Below are positions 44,856 to 56,605 of a DNA stretch of 64,000 nucleotides, in pieces (positions within the stretch are counted from its first letter, which is position 1; every line of letters begins with the position of its first letter). The DNA is from Alitta virens (lineage: Eukaryota > Annelida > Polychaeta > Phyllodocida > Nereididae). Made by a program: the position numbers and the translations under genes. Under the pieces are notes generated by a model. That model was not told where the DNA came from and ran no database searches. It worked only from the letters and a program-made list of their open reading frames with translations. The stretch lies in contig OW028584.1 in assembly GCA_932294295.1 (NCBI GenBank), forward strand, positions 23,095,638 through 23,159,637, written 5' to 3'.

Positions 44856-47800
44856 GTGCAATTAGATTTTTTTATTATTTTTTATTGTAGTATCAATACC
44901 TTCAACAACAAAGCAGTTGTTCATGTCACGTTGCAATCTAGTGCTTCTATTTCACTGTAACGCTTTTAATTAATTTTATTAGGCCGATACATTTATCTAC
45001 TGTTACATTCTTTGTGAAAAATTCACCCAACTTGCAATAGTAAAGGCTACAGAAAACGTTGCAAAATAGGTGCCAACAAGGGCATAGAATAAACTAGTCC
45101 TGTGGACTGCGAAGTTCTGCTGTCTGGCCAAGAAATAACAATAGAAAGGAGAGTCCAGTCCCCGAGTGCTTTATTGGGACTGATTAGGGCAATACAGGCA
45201 CTTGGTGCTCTCAAGAACTGATTCAGCGCTTTGTGTAAAGTAACTGACCGTTAGAGCTCTGCGCTGCACTGGTACCGTATTAGCTAAATTAGAACCAATG
45301 GTATTTTTAAAACATTGTAGAGGAGAACACAGTATAGTGCAGAAGTGGAAACATACATCTATGCAAGATATTACATTTTTGCATATATTTGAAGGTTTTA
45401 CATCCTTTATGTCGTTACCAACACCAGCATCCAATAAATATCTACAGCTTGTAACCAAGCTGCTTTGGTATCCAAAATAGGCAAGTGGCCAAGCCCCAAA
45501 AAGTGCCATATTTTAGGAGTTTTATTCATCGGTATTACACAGGGATGAAACATGGTTTTCCTTGGTCAGATGGTCTCCCTTTACAAGAAAAATGATGTTT
45601 TACTCTCTGATTTATGGGAAGGTATTGAGAAATTGACAGATATATGTAGATGTGATAAATTTACAACACCGAATTTGAAATGCCTGATAGTTCAAGGATG
45701 AAGAGGTTGATTAGAGAAACAAGGTGATTTTGACTAATTTGGACGCGCTGATTTCAAATATTAAATCAAAATGTCTGTATCACATCAGGATTTTGAGATT
45801 TAAATGTACGTCAAACATTTCCAATTCTGTAAGTTTGCAACACTTCTCATCACTCTGCAGGTTCTGTAAGTCAGTGATATACAAAATGGGAATTCAAACT
45901 AATGCAAAACAAGTTAATTCAACTGACCCAAGAATTATATAATTCTTGTTGTGCCAATAACTGCTTAAAATTGATAGATTGTGCTAAATTTATTCTTAGA
46001 TGGGTTTGTAACACTCTCCATCACTTTATAACTTCTGTATTTCTGTGATTCTGTCTTACGAAAAATTTTCATATTTGATCAACCTCTGATCTGATAGTGC
46101 CTCATGCAAAAAACTACATTCAAGCAGTTTTTTTTTATTCATTGAATCAATCCCGGGAGAGATTGCAACACTCTTCAGCTGCTCTATGTCAGTAATACAA
46201 TGTCATAATCAAATCTGATAAGAAACATTAATATTTGACTGACGTTTCAATATCTTTGAATAATGAATATGTACATAAAACATGGATGTATACATACAAG
46301 TATGCTACAATTTCATCAAGCATTTTGCAACAAAACAATAATTTTATCAGTGTTTAATATAACTAGCTGTATCACACATCTAGTTTTATCATATGATGTG
46401 CAGTAACGGCATACTTTCTTGAGAACATGTCTGTGATGTGCACTTGCATTCATAGGTTAGTCAAATATATGTATTTGCCATAGACTGTGATGAAAATTGT
46501 TTACAACACAGACATACAGCAGCAGCAGAGTGATGGAGAGTGTTAAAGACAGCATTGGATTACAGATAAGACCTATAATGTCAGCTTTAAATTCTCTGGG
46601 GATGACACATGCAATTTGAGCCTACATTTGTAAGCTTTGACTTGCAATTTTAATCGCTCCTTATGTGCATCACACAAACAACATTGGTAATAGTTGTCCC
46701 ATGTGTGATTTACATGTAACAGATACAATATATAAATTTACTCCTGAAAAATGTCTAAGTATTCGCATGAGAGCAATTGATATGATGTGATCATGTATTG
46801 CCATCTTCCCAGGGCAAGTCCACTTACTACATGCAAATTTTGTTGCGTGGCCTTGCCAGATTTCAAGGCAATGGCACGATTATTTTCTATAGCCCTCTTG
46901 CGGTAAACACGCACACGTGAATGAGTAGGTCAGCCGATGCAAGCGACACACTAGCGCTTCAAAACGCTCAACTAGCACTGCAGGCCACGTTGCTGCGTTA
47001 AATATAGAAACATTTTGTAAAAATAACCGCTGATTTGGCGGTTCACAGATCCCCTGCACCAATCAAACTGGATAGGAAAAAACCACGCAACCATGCCCAT
47101 ATCTAGCAAGGCGCCTAACATTGCTACATGGCGTCTTGCTTTAGGAAGATGAGTAATTAGATGTGTTGGGACTCCAAATGACCCCAAAGCAGCAGGGGAT
47201 ATTCAAGGTGGTAGCCATAAGCGAAAGTACTGTTTCTTTAGGTTACCAACTTGGTTTGCAATATTTAATGTATATGGTAAACCTCAGTAAGCTATCCGTA
47301 TCAGGGGTTGAATATTTTTAGTTGGTAAAATGGCAAAATATCAAATTTTTCTTTGCAATAAGACCATCAAAAGGCCCAACTAAGCCAGAAGGACTAATGA
47401 AATGCCAAATTAAATCAATGTATGTGTATAGTGTTGGACTTCAAAATTCTGTTCCAAAATGAAACATGCTGCCAAACAACTAGCCCGTCTTCATGACCAC
47501 CAACCTTTTTACAGACAAATTTTCACTGAAGTAAATACAATACATTGGCAATATTTTGTTCCAAAAATAAGATATAGCATTTTAGGAAATTTTTTTTTGT
47601 ATCACAAATTTCGGATATAATATTAACAAAAACTTGCTCTTTCAAGTGAAGTTGATTTGGATTTGATACATGGTGTCATTCATGGGGAATTTAGATTCTA
47701 AGTTGCATCAAAATGTGTTTTTTCTCATTTTTGACTTTGAATATATCAGAAACCATTCACTTGACACAAACCATTTCTCATTCTACAGTGTACCAAGTAT

Positions 47801-48190
47801 AGAAGAAGCCCTATGCAAAATATCAGTTCTCTATCTTAAGAACTGTGGTGCCAACAGGCCTTTAAAAGTGCTGCTACAGATCGCACACTGTAATTTTCGA
47901 CAAAATCCAAGGACAGTGCCAAATATTTGCTGTATAAAATTTGAAAGGCCTAGCTCAAGTCCTTTTTGAGTTCAAAATTGGCTCTTCAGAAAACGATGCA
48001 ACAAAAAGGCCAAAAAACGCCCTGACTTGTCCCTTAAATAATTATTGTGGAAAAACTATTAAGAGTAGAGACCTGTAATTTAGGATTTTTGCTTTAAAGA
48101 AGTGTATCTCCCCCCTGGAATTTTTTTTTTCAGGATCTGTGGGGGTCAGGTGGGAGACATTTGATGAATTGATATGGAATGACCCGATTT
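44856..48190. other. no recognisable gene
   Basis: Mostly AT-rich. A patch at 46880-47200 is richer in G+C, with CpG-containing words and an open reverse-strand frame, but no domain or splice pattern is evident. Repetitive CTCTNCATCACT-like words recur at 45840-46180. Confidence 0.45.
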
Positions 48191-48192
48191 CT

Positions 48193-48362
48193 AAAAAGAG
48201 AGAAAGAAAGAAAGAAAAAGCAAGAAAGAAAGAAAAAGAGAAAGAAAAAAAGAGAGATAGGTAGGTAGATAGATGAATAGATCGATAGATAGATCGATAG
48301 ATAGATAGATAGAACGATGGATAGATAGATAGATAAATAGATAGACAGATAGGTAGATAGAT
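48193..48362. repeat. (GAAA)n then (GATA)n microsatellite
   Basis: A purine tract of AGAAAG words (48193-48255) passes directly into GATAGATA-type repeats (to 48362). Confidence 0.96.
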
Positions 48363-48937
48363 TGCATAGCAGATACTCAATTTAATTGAAAACAAGTAAT
48401 ACTATCCTCTTTTTGTGGGCGGAGTGATTGACAATCTGTTTTAAGGAATGTGACTTTTCCAATGCTGTATTTGGGAACTCACAAGAAAGACATCATGCAA
48501 AAATAGAAATCATCATTTCCTGTCAGAAGCAAAATGATATGTTGCGTGTAGCCTAAAACATCGCCCACTGGAATACCAAGTATATCCAATTTATTCATAA
48601 GACTGTTTATGCGTAGAAGTGGGTTCGCTATATGTGGATCTCATGTACATGGCCAGCCAGATTTTGGTTAAAAACAAGCTTTTTAATTTATTCAATCCAA
48701 TTGCGGATTCATTTGTCACAATAAACATCAAAGAAACTTGCAAAACAAATGAACTAGTCACACGCGTGATTTCTTTGTTTAAATAATCAGCTACATTATT
48801 TTGCCTGTGGAATTACATGATGAATGTTCTTTTGAATTTAGTTTTGCTTCCGATTTAATTACGTTATTAATAATAAATCACATTTGATTACGATTATCAC
48901 AAGCTTCATTAGTGAATTACATTTTTATCCAAAGAAG

Positions 48938-49326
48938 TTCATATTATATTTTTTGAGGCAATATCATTATTATATTTGTTGAGGAGGGCAATATCATCAT
49001 TATATTTTTAAGGAGGGAAATATCATTATTATATATTTTGAGGAGGGAAACATCATTATTATATTTTTTGAGGAGGGAAATATCATTATTATATTTTTTG
49101 AGGAGGGAAATATCATTATTATATTTTTTGAGGAGGAAAATATCATTATTTTTTTTTTTGAAGAGGGCAATATCATTATTATATTTTTTGAGGAGGGCAA
49201 GATCATTATTATATTTTTTGAGGAGGGAAATATCATTATTATATTTTTTGAGGAGGGAAATATCGTTATTACATTTTTTGAGGAGGGAAATATCATAATT
49301 TTTTTTTTTGAGGAGGGAAATATCAT
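48938..49326. repeat. 30-bp minisatellite, about 13 units
   Basis: The unit is GAGGAGGGAAATATCATTAT plus TATATTTTTT. Because the period is 30 bp, every frame without a stop stays open, giving three overlapping open frames with 10-residue peptide repeats. The first two units and the ones at 49.14 and 49.30 kb carry indels or T runs. Confidence 0.96.
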
Positions 49327-49584
49327 GCAAGTTTGGAAAGTTATATCTCTGCCAACGCACAGTGACATGCAATCGACAGATCGTGACAAAAAAAAAATGC
49401 TAACTGAAATTGTGTATTTCGCATCTTATGCACTAGTGTTGCACACTGTTTTCAGAAAGGTAGTCCCCATGTTAATTCCTATTATTATACATTAAAGAAA
49501 AAGAAAACCTCTGTAATTGATTCATCAAAGGATATTGGGTATACGTCAATAATAACCACTGTTATAATTTTCCCTAAGCATATA

Positions 49585-49700
49585 TCATGCATATCGTGGA
49601 CTCCAAGCCTTATCATCTCATCATTACATCTGCCTCCAGCAGCTGGTCATATAAGCTGACTTATCTTCAGACCCAGTAGCATATAGACATTAGAATGACA
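49585..49700 (+). mobile_element. SINE family 2 tail fragment
   Basis: GTGGACTCCAAGCCTTATCA, TCTGCCTCC, CAGCTGGTCATATAAGCTGA and CCCAGTAGCAT match in order the minus strand at 62708-62608. This shows that the family 2 unit extends beyond the TAAATGTGTAAC block. The head and body are missing here. Confidence 0.65.
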
Positions 49701-49989
49701 CTGTATAATAAGCAGGTTAGATTGTAAACATCTCAGTACTAAAACACTAAAAAAGTTTCCTATAGCATATATGCAATGATCAAGTATAATGTCAATATTT
49801 TTGATTTTCAGTAGGAGGTGTTTTTTTTTAAAGTGAATTCATTTCATTAACAATTGAACAGTCTCCTTAATTGCAACAAAAATATCTTGATTGGTGGGAA
49901 TCATACGGCTATATGAAACCTTGTTTCTCAAATTAACTGAAGGAAACAGAATAAATGGCTTTCGACATGTAGAGGTCACAAAAGACCAA

Positions 49990-50480
49990 TTGACATGGCC
50001 AAATGTGCCACGTGCGTTTTCATTGAGAATGATAAATGCATGGAAAACGCATGGTTTTTAGCTAATTATAATGAGGCAAAAACCATGCGTTTAATTGTAT
50101 GGTGGCCAAGGAGTACACTTTGCGGTCTCGTGGTTTCGTGGGGAGACAGTATCCTTCGCACCACGACAGTCCCAATTTTCTCACCACGACAGTCCCACTT
50201 TCGCACCACGACAGTCCCAATTTCGCACAAAAGTTACCAACTTTTGCCCTAAGAAACTACCAACTTTCTCTCCAAGAAAGTCCCACTTTTGCCCCAAGAA
50301 ACTACCAACTTTTTCCCCCAAAAAACTACCAACTTTCGCCCCAAGAAACTACCAATTTTCGCCCCCAAAAACTACCAACTTTCACCCCAAAAACTACCAA
50401 CTTTCGTATTACGAAAGTACCCACTTTCATGCCACGAATGTTAGTAACTTGCCCCTTTCATGGGCGGTTTTAGCTAATTA
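49990..50480 (+). repeat. CACCACGACAGTCCC / AAGAAACTACCAACTTT minisatellite in a larger repeat
   Basis: After a hairpin (AAACGCATGGTTTTT / AAAAACCATGCGTTT, 50046-50093) and TATGGTGGCCAAGGAGT, three CACCACGACAGTCCCAATTT units pass into about nine units of the type CCAAGAAACTACCAACTTTC. Open frames of Pro, Thr, Asn and Tyr in two frames are by-products. The block ends near TTCATGGGCGGTTTTAGCTA. Confidence 0.85.
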
Positions 50481-51060
50481 GCTCCTTCAATATTGAACAT
50501 ACAGTGATTTTATGCAGATCCGCAGATGCCCCTATCATAGATACATCTTATACAACCAAGAACAATGCTGTAGATGCAGTATTAATAATTATTTTGTAAA
50601 TTACATAAAACTAATGGCAAGAGGGGAGGCGGGTCGGCCGGGTGCCCAAATCTCACTTTCATGCGGTCTTAGAGCCCGTGTTTCAATTAGTTTTGGATAT
50701 GTTTCACCTAGAATAATGGTTTATACAACATACGACGCTAGTGTTCTAGTCTATGGGCTGTGGAAAGGAAATATTTCTGCAGGCGTTAGGATAGTTACAA
50801 TCTTGCATTGAAAATGAAGCAAAATGCGACTAAATAGGTTAGAAAAATCGAATTCTGGGAAGTTTTAAACTCAAAATTTTAACCGAACTAAAGCCTGCAA
50901 AAATATAACGTTCTTACAGCTGAAAGCTTATAACATCACCCATTGATAGCGGTATTAAACATTATTCCAAGTAAGTACATTTAGCGATAAAGGCACGCAA
51001 ATTTAGGCTTCCAGACAATATGAAACACACTAAATTACATCGAAATGCGACACAAAATGA

Positions 51061-51173
51061 GGAGGAGGAGGAGGTAGCAGAGGAGGAGGAGGAGGGGGAG
51101 TAGGGGGAGGAGGGGAAGTAGGAGGGGGAGTGGGAGGAGGAGGGGAAGGGGGAGGAGGTGGAGGAGGGGAAAA
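51061..51173. repeat. G-rich polypurine tract
   Basis: About 113 bp of GGA/GGGGA words with only a few non-purines. Such tracts can form G-quadruplex or triplex structures. It lies between two related repeats (50.0-50.5 and 51.2-51.45 kb). Confidence 0.95.
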
Positions 51174-51214
51174 TGTTGCCCTCTTATAAAGTTGCATACC
51201 TGGAGTTAACTGAA

Positions 51215-51445
51215 TTAGCCTTCACTTTCGTGGTGCGAAACCTACACTGTCGGGAGGTCGACAATTTAATAGCTCTATTATTATCGAAATTGTGTCGTGG
51301 TGTGAAAGTAGGTGCTGTCGCAGTCCGACAGCTCAGCTTTCGGGGGTGAAGGTTCAACTGTCGAGGGGCAAAACCTCTACTGTCATTGGGCGAACCTTCC
51401 CACCAAGAAGTGAACTCCTCGGCCACCATACAATTGGCCATGTAG
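51215..51445 (-). repeat. inverted relative of the 50.0-50.5 kb repeat
   Basis: On the minus strand it reads CATGGCCAATTGTATGGTGG, CCGAGGAGTTCACTT, then CGACAGTTGAACC, CACACCACGACAC and CGCACCACGAAAGTG. TATGGTGGCC-AGGAGT-CACTT and the CACCACGA words are shared with 50.09-50.22 kb, but the AACTACCAACTTT array is absent. Confidence 0.7.
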
Positions 51446-52110
51446 ATTATGTGAGTAAATTCGCATAAAAATTCGACAATCAGGCGAAATATTATGAATG
51501 GATTAATACACAGGCGACGCAAACGTGATAGTGTGGTGGCAGCACTTAGCGGTAAAACACTATTGTTTAAAATAAATATTATTAATAATGTTTACCGCTT
51601 TGTGATTAAAATCATGATGTGAAGCGAAGAAAGCCCTGAAAAAAGCTTCTTCGTTTTTTGCCAGAATGACGTAATTTAATAATATTTTATATGGCAATTA
51701 TGGAGATTAAATGGTTAAAAAATAAATACTTTGACATTCAGGCAAAATACTATGAATTGATTAAAAGCATGACGTGAAGCGAAAGAAGCCCTGAAAATAC
51801 CTTCTTCGTTTATTGCCAGAACCACAAATTTAATTATATTGAATATGGCAAATTATGGAGATTAAATGGCATCATATTCAAAATAGATTCATTTATGCAT
51901 AGAAGAACCACAAAGGCACTATTATAGATAGAACAGTAATTTAGCATTTTATGAAATTTCTTTTGCACTTTGCTTTGCCTAAAAAAAGGAGATAAGCTAT
52001 TGATATATATAATATAGTAAAAATAGAGGATAACCCACATGACATGATAGTTCAGAATCATACGCCGAACATGTTAATTTTGAGGCAATGAAAGACCCCA
52101 CCCTTTGGTG
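51446..52110. other. no recognisable gene
   Basis: AT-rich. Two related stretches, near 51600-51700 and 51760-51860 (GTGAAGCGAA..AAGCCCTGAAAA, TTCTTCGTTT.TTGCCAGAA, ATATGGCAA.TTATGGAGATTA), form an old tandem duplication with a step of about 165 bp. Confidence 0.6.
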
Positions 52111-52119
52111 TAAATGCGT

Positions 52120-52247
52120 AACATCTATCTATCGTATGTATCTATGTATCTATGTACCTATGTATCTCTGTACCTATGTATCTATGTATCTATGTATCTA
52201 TCTATGTATCTCTCTATGTATCTATATATCTATCTATATATATATAT
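52120..52247. repeat. TATC/TATG microsatellite
   Basis: TATCTATGTATC-type repeats ending in (TA)n; overlapping open frames here are artefacts. Confidence 0.95.
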
Positions 52248-52260
52248 CGCCCATTGCCAT

Positions 52261-52330
52261 GCAGACACAGAGTTTATAGTTGGGATTTTACAGGGAGAGT
52301 CCATGAGCCCTGTAATTTATTCAAGCACAG
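52261..52330 (+). pseudogene. RT scrap (motif B region)
   Basis: Reads DTEFIVGILQGESMSPVIYS, a clear F-x-V-G-(I/V)-x-Q-G-E-x-x-S-P motif B. It aligns with 38.16-38.25 kb also at the DNA level downstream (CAGGGAGA ... ATTTATTC ... GTTGACAAA). Confidence 0.6.
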
Positions 52331-53275
52331 TATGGACACTAGTTGACAAATGTTTATATGTAGATATGCTTGTCAAACAAAAATATGACCATCAATTGCC
52401 GCAAGGCTGGTTTTGGGTTACAAAATCAAACATTGTTATCCAATGAATATGATGAACAAGAAGCAGAGGGTAAATTTGGCTGCAGTATAGGTAAATATGG
52501 TGCTTTGATTAAATCATTCATGTTCATTCACATTTCCCCAAATACAGTATTTGAGTAAAGGTCTGGCTTAATTATTTTGGCATCCAACATGATGATCCAG
52601 TTTGTATGATAATAAATGCATGAGAATGAACTCATATGCCATATCTGAAACGTACAGTTGGACTCATAAGAAACAGCTTGTGAATGAAAATAGGTAAGCT
52701 AAACAACTGCCTGACCTATCGATCAGATGTCTGAAGGAAACCGTTGCAAGCCACTTTCAAATTGTGTGTTCGTACTTTGTGGTCAGAATCTGTTTGGCTA
52801 CCCCCACTTTTTGGGAAGGGGGAGGGTGATCAATGCGATCCTCCCCACCCCCCCCCCCCCCTCACCCTGAAAATCACAAAAAAAAATTACCTTTTTCGTT
52901 TCGGAACATTTGTGCACTTCATATCAGATATTAGTACAAGTTCATGTGTTTGTTTCTTGAGGAGTAGGTCTGAGCTACATAAAATACCTGAAAATTCCGC
53001 CAGGTGTGAGCATGCTGCCCATATTACCCAACTTTACCCTACAGTCTTTTCTGAGACTATGCTTAAAATGCAATTTTGCGTTTTTGTGTAGTTTTAATGG
53101 ATAAGAAGAGATTGAGTTAAAAATGTAACACTTAATTGTGCTATATACGGCTGCCCGGCTGTATACTCTCTGACGGAGTTGAGAAAGGCACATGTTTAAA
53201 CAGGTCTGCCAAGAGTGTAATTGTACATTTTAGTCTTCTTTTTTAGTGTTTTTAGTTAATTTGCAACAGTCTATT

Positions 53276-53488
53276 TTGTAAAAGAGCTTTTTCACGGAAG
53301 CGTATTGCTGCCAGCGAAATTTTTTTTTTTTTAAACCAAATGTTTTTCGTTTAAACCAAAACATATTTTTGGTTTAAACGAACAGTTGGACACCTTTTGG
53401 TTTAAATGAAAAAACTTTTGGTTTAAACCAAAAACGAAAAATATTGTTTTTCAGTGGCAGCAATACGCTTCCGTATGAAACAGACTGT
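53276..53488. mobile_element. 213-bp foldback MITE with perfect 20-bp internal arms
   Basis: ACGGAAGCGTATTGCTGCCA at 53294-53313 is the exact complement of 53455-53474. The outermost ACAGTCT and AGACTGT pair as well. Between the arms, TTTGGTTTAAACCAAA-type palindromic words repeat about five times. No coding frame. Confidence 0.85.
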
Positions 53489-53689
53489 AAACCGATACAT
53501 TTATATTTAAAATGTATTTCTTGCAGCAGGCCCTCGTTCTTAAGGTGGTAATATTAGCAAAATAGATCTCTGTCCGAATTTTGTGGTTTTAGGTTTGAAT
53601 TTTGAAAATCTGAAAAAAAACGGACAAAGTTATTAAATAAAACGTACAATAAGTCAGATTCCTAGAAATGCCTACACTCACTGAATTCA

Positions 53690-53960
53690 TGATTTCTAGC
53701 GTGACACTGGCATCCGTAGCCCATTTACTCTTGAACCACTCACACGAGTGATCTACGAGTGCCTCACGGATGCTTGGCGACGGACGTCTGCCGAGCGGTC
53801 TACGGACATCCGCCAAGCATTCTACTACTAAATTTATACGTGATCAACAGAGCCACGAGCGAGCAAGTAAAGTCTATTTGTTATGTCCGTGGTCACTCGT
53901 AGGTCTTATCCGCGATAGTGTGAATGCCTCTTTAGGCTCCGCCCATTTTGTGGTGGCCTA
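53690..53960. repeat. G+C-rich inverted-repeat island
   Basis: ATGCTTGGCG and CGCCAAGCAT (53768-53820) pair perfectly, and CTACGAGTG/CACTCGTAG words recur on both sides. CpG content is high compared with its surroundings. It is probably a foldback element of unknown family. Confidence 0.5.
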
Positions 53961-54886
53961 CGAATCGCAGTGTCGCATGCCTCACAACTGTTGTATATAA
54001 GGATTTGTATAACGACATACATAATGCTATATTTGTGAGTTGTGCAATGAATAATGTCTACAGTTGAACCTCACCATCAAAATCACATTCACTGGTCTTC
54101 ATTGAGAGGTGGTCTTTATTGTGAGGTATAGTATATTTATCAAAAAATAATACCAAAGTCTTAAATTCGACGCCATCAAATTCACTGAAAATTTCTTCGG
54201 GTAGAATATTGGATAAAGCAGATAAGTTGTTTATGCTTGGACATTTTGACTAATTTTGTATACATTTGGACTAACTTATATTTTGACTGTGTCTAGACTG
54301 ACAGGCTTCCACTCTTTACAGTATATTTTTCATTTCAGCCTCAGACAGACAGAATGTCTACTACATGTATCTTAGTCAAAACAGTTTTCATTATATACAA
54401 AAACAGCACGTTTTATTGAAGGCTGTGTAATAAAATACCTAAAGAATTATTTATTACCAATTATGGCCTGTGAAAGTGAAATAGTCTTTCAAGGCATTTC
54501 GATAGGGTGATGAAAGTTATTATGGAAAATGCATCATTCCTTTTGCTTGATTTTCTCCAGGTAATGAGCTGTAAATCCAAAGCATTCAATGTGCATATCC
54601 ATAATAGTTTTGTAGTAGCATGTTTTATATTACAAAAAAAAAAAAACATTTTAAAGTGCCCATATAAAAACATCTTGGAATTTTATGGGCACTTCTTTCT
54701 GAAAATATGAGCACTGCAATGCCCATATTTAACTCTACTAATTTCAATTATATATGCCAATGTTTACTATAGTTCATTACATAGTATAATTACAAGAATC
54801 TAAACTGAGAGGTGTGAGGACTCACAAGTGATGTTATGCCCATATTACCCAACAATGTGTGCCTACTATTTTAGGCTGCTTTGTGC

Positions 54887-55250
54887 ACAGACAGACAGCT
54901 AGACAGCTAGACAGCTAGACAGCTAGACAGACAGACAGCTAGACAGACAGACAGACAGAGACATTTATTTTACACAAAGAGACACACATTTCATATACAT
55001 ACATTGTTTGAAACATACATAGACAAATGAACAAGTAAAGAAATATTTATAAGGTATTTTTCTCTATTTGTGGGAGGCCTCTCTAAGGTCTATCGATAGG
55101 CCACCCAGGCGTTTAAAGGTAGGCTTAAATCTCCTGAGTCACCAAGACAATTTATCAAGTTAATAGAATATTTCAAGAATAATAATAGTAACAATAATGA
55201 TAATATATTAGCGTTGTTATAGTATAAAGTTTATTTAAAAAAAAAATTAA
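54887..55250 (-). mobile_element. probable LINE or SINE 3' end with (GTCT)n tail
   Basis: Read on the minus strand, an A/T-rich region ends in AAAATAAATGTCTCTGTCTG and runs into GTCT/AGCT tetranucleotide repeats (54887-54960). A poly(A)-type signal joined to a simple tail suggests a retroelement 3' terminus. No coding part was recognised. Confidence 0.5.
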
Positions 55251-56400
55251 ATAAAAAGGAAATATTTTAAGGATTTTGCTTCACATCATGTAGCCATTGC
55301 GTATTTACTACATTTCTACACCAAATTACCATATTCTACAGACCTTTTCCCTAAACAAAAACTAAGAAAGAAATGACAGGTAAATATTTAAGTCTGCATT
55401 ACATGAAAACAATTGCAGCCTCAAATGTGCTGGCTGCTCCACAGATGATGACCTTGAATATACTTGAAAATTCCACCAGGTGTGATCATGTACCACTGAT
55501 GGCTTTCAGTTATTGCAAAGTACTCATAAACCGCTGCCCATTTTACCCTACTTTGACCATTATTGTAAATTTTAAAAAAATTGTGACAGAATCAACATTA
55601 CCAAACAAACAAACAAGCCAAAAATGAAAATATAATGAGACATTTTGTATATAAGAAAGTTAATTATTAATATATAAGTACAGATTTATCATGTTGTCAT
55701 TTTGGTGTACGTTTAGAGTATTATATATAGTAATAATTCAATAATACAATGTATTACCACTGGGCAAAATAACACAAGTTTTCATAGTCAAATATCATCT
55801 TTATATAACAACAATTCATATCATTAAAAATGAGTAATCAGGTTTTTATCGGTGATGACGAAGTCATTCAGGGATAACATTAACAATTTTTAAGAAGCAG
55901 AAGTTGAAATTGCCGATTTACAGCATGAAAATGATTGTGTATAAATAACAGCTTGTCAAGGTGTGCACACATTATTTGTCAGTTTAGAAGAGGTAGGAAG
56001 GCTGTTAAACCGTGTACACATATAATCCAACCAAAAAATATGCTACTAAGGCTGATGGATGGCATCCAAGCAAATCATGAAGTATTCAAATGCTGTCTTG
56101 GTCCAATATATACTCAATCAAGGTTTACTTGTAAATTTACTTCTGAAAGATAAACTCAACTCGGTAAAGGCTTTTGCTTTGATTAAACTGTCTACAGCCC
56201 AGTCTGACGTGATTTACGCGACTGTGAATGCTAATGAAGCCACGTGACTGCGTATGCTAATGAAGCTAGGTGATGTTTTGCACTCAAAAAGTGTTAATGC
56301 ATAATTGACCTGGAAAAATCTGGCAAAGAATTTGCATTTAATATGGTAATCAATGCAACAGAACTAAATCTATCTATCTATCTATCTATCTTTCTATACA
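55251..56400. other. no recognisable gene
   Basis: AT-rich. At 55467-55560, TGAAAATTCCACCAGGTGTG and CTGCCCATTTTACCCTACTT echo 52989-53041, where the two halves are adjacent, a small old repeat. A (TATC)n run lies at 56370-56390. Confidence 0.5.
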
Positions 56401-56605
56401 TACAGTAACGGAGGGTATTATTGACAGGGCGGGTATTTTCGACACTCACATTAAAATGTTAACACATTTAAATTTTTTTTCTATTGACGGGCGGGTATTT
56501 TCGACACTCGCATTAAAATGTTAACACATTTTAATTTTTTTTCTTAACAAACTAATTCAAGTGTCGAAAATACCCGCCCTGTCGATAATACCCTCCTTTA
56601 CGGTA
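56401..56605. mobile_element. 205-bp foldback MITE with GGGCGGGTATTTTCGACACT arms
   Basis: The left arm TACAGTAACGGAGGGTATTA, then TTGACAGGGCGGGTATTTTC, is matched inverted by the right arm (GAAAATACCCGCCCTGTCGA, then TAATACCCTCCTTTACGGTA). TA is at both edges. A 63-bp internal duplication (56420-56482, 56483-56545) copies the inner left arm and its AT-rich neighbour. Confidence 0.85.

Noticed and set aside
46880..47187. G+C-richer patch as an exon or promoter
   Set aside because: A reverse-strand frame is open but there is no domain, splice structure or transcript signal; left as unassigned.
48944..49389. Three overlapping open frames of 86-142 codons with 10-residue repeats
   Set aside because: They are by-products of a 30-bp minisatellite; no start context, domain or splice signal supports translation.
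49995..50481. Open frames of about 85-128 codons with Pro, Thr, Asn and Tyr repeats
   Set aside because: They come from 20-bp-type tandem words and stay open in more than one frame; not evidence for a protein.
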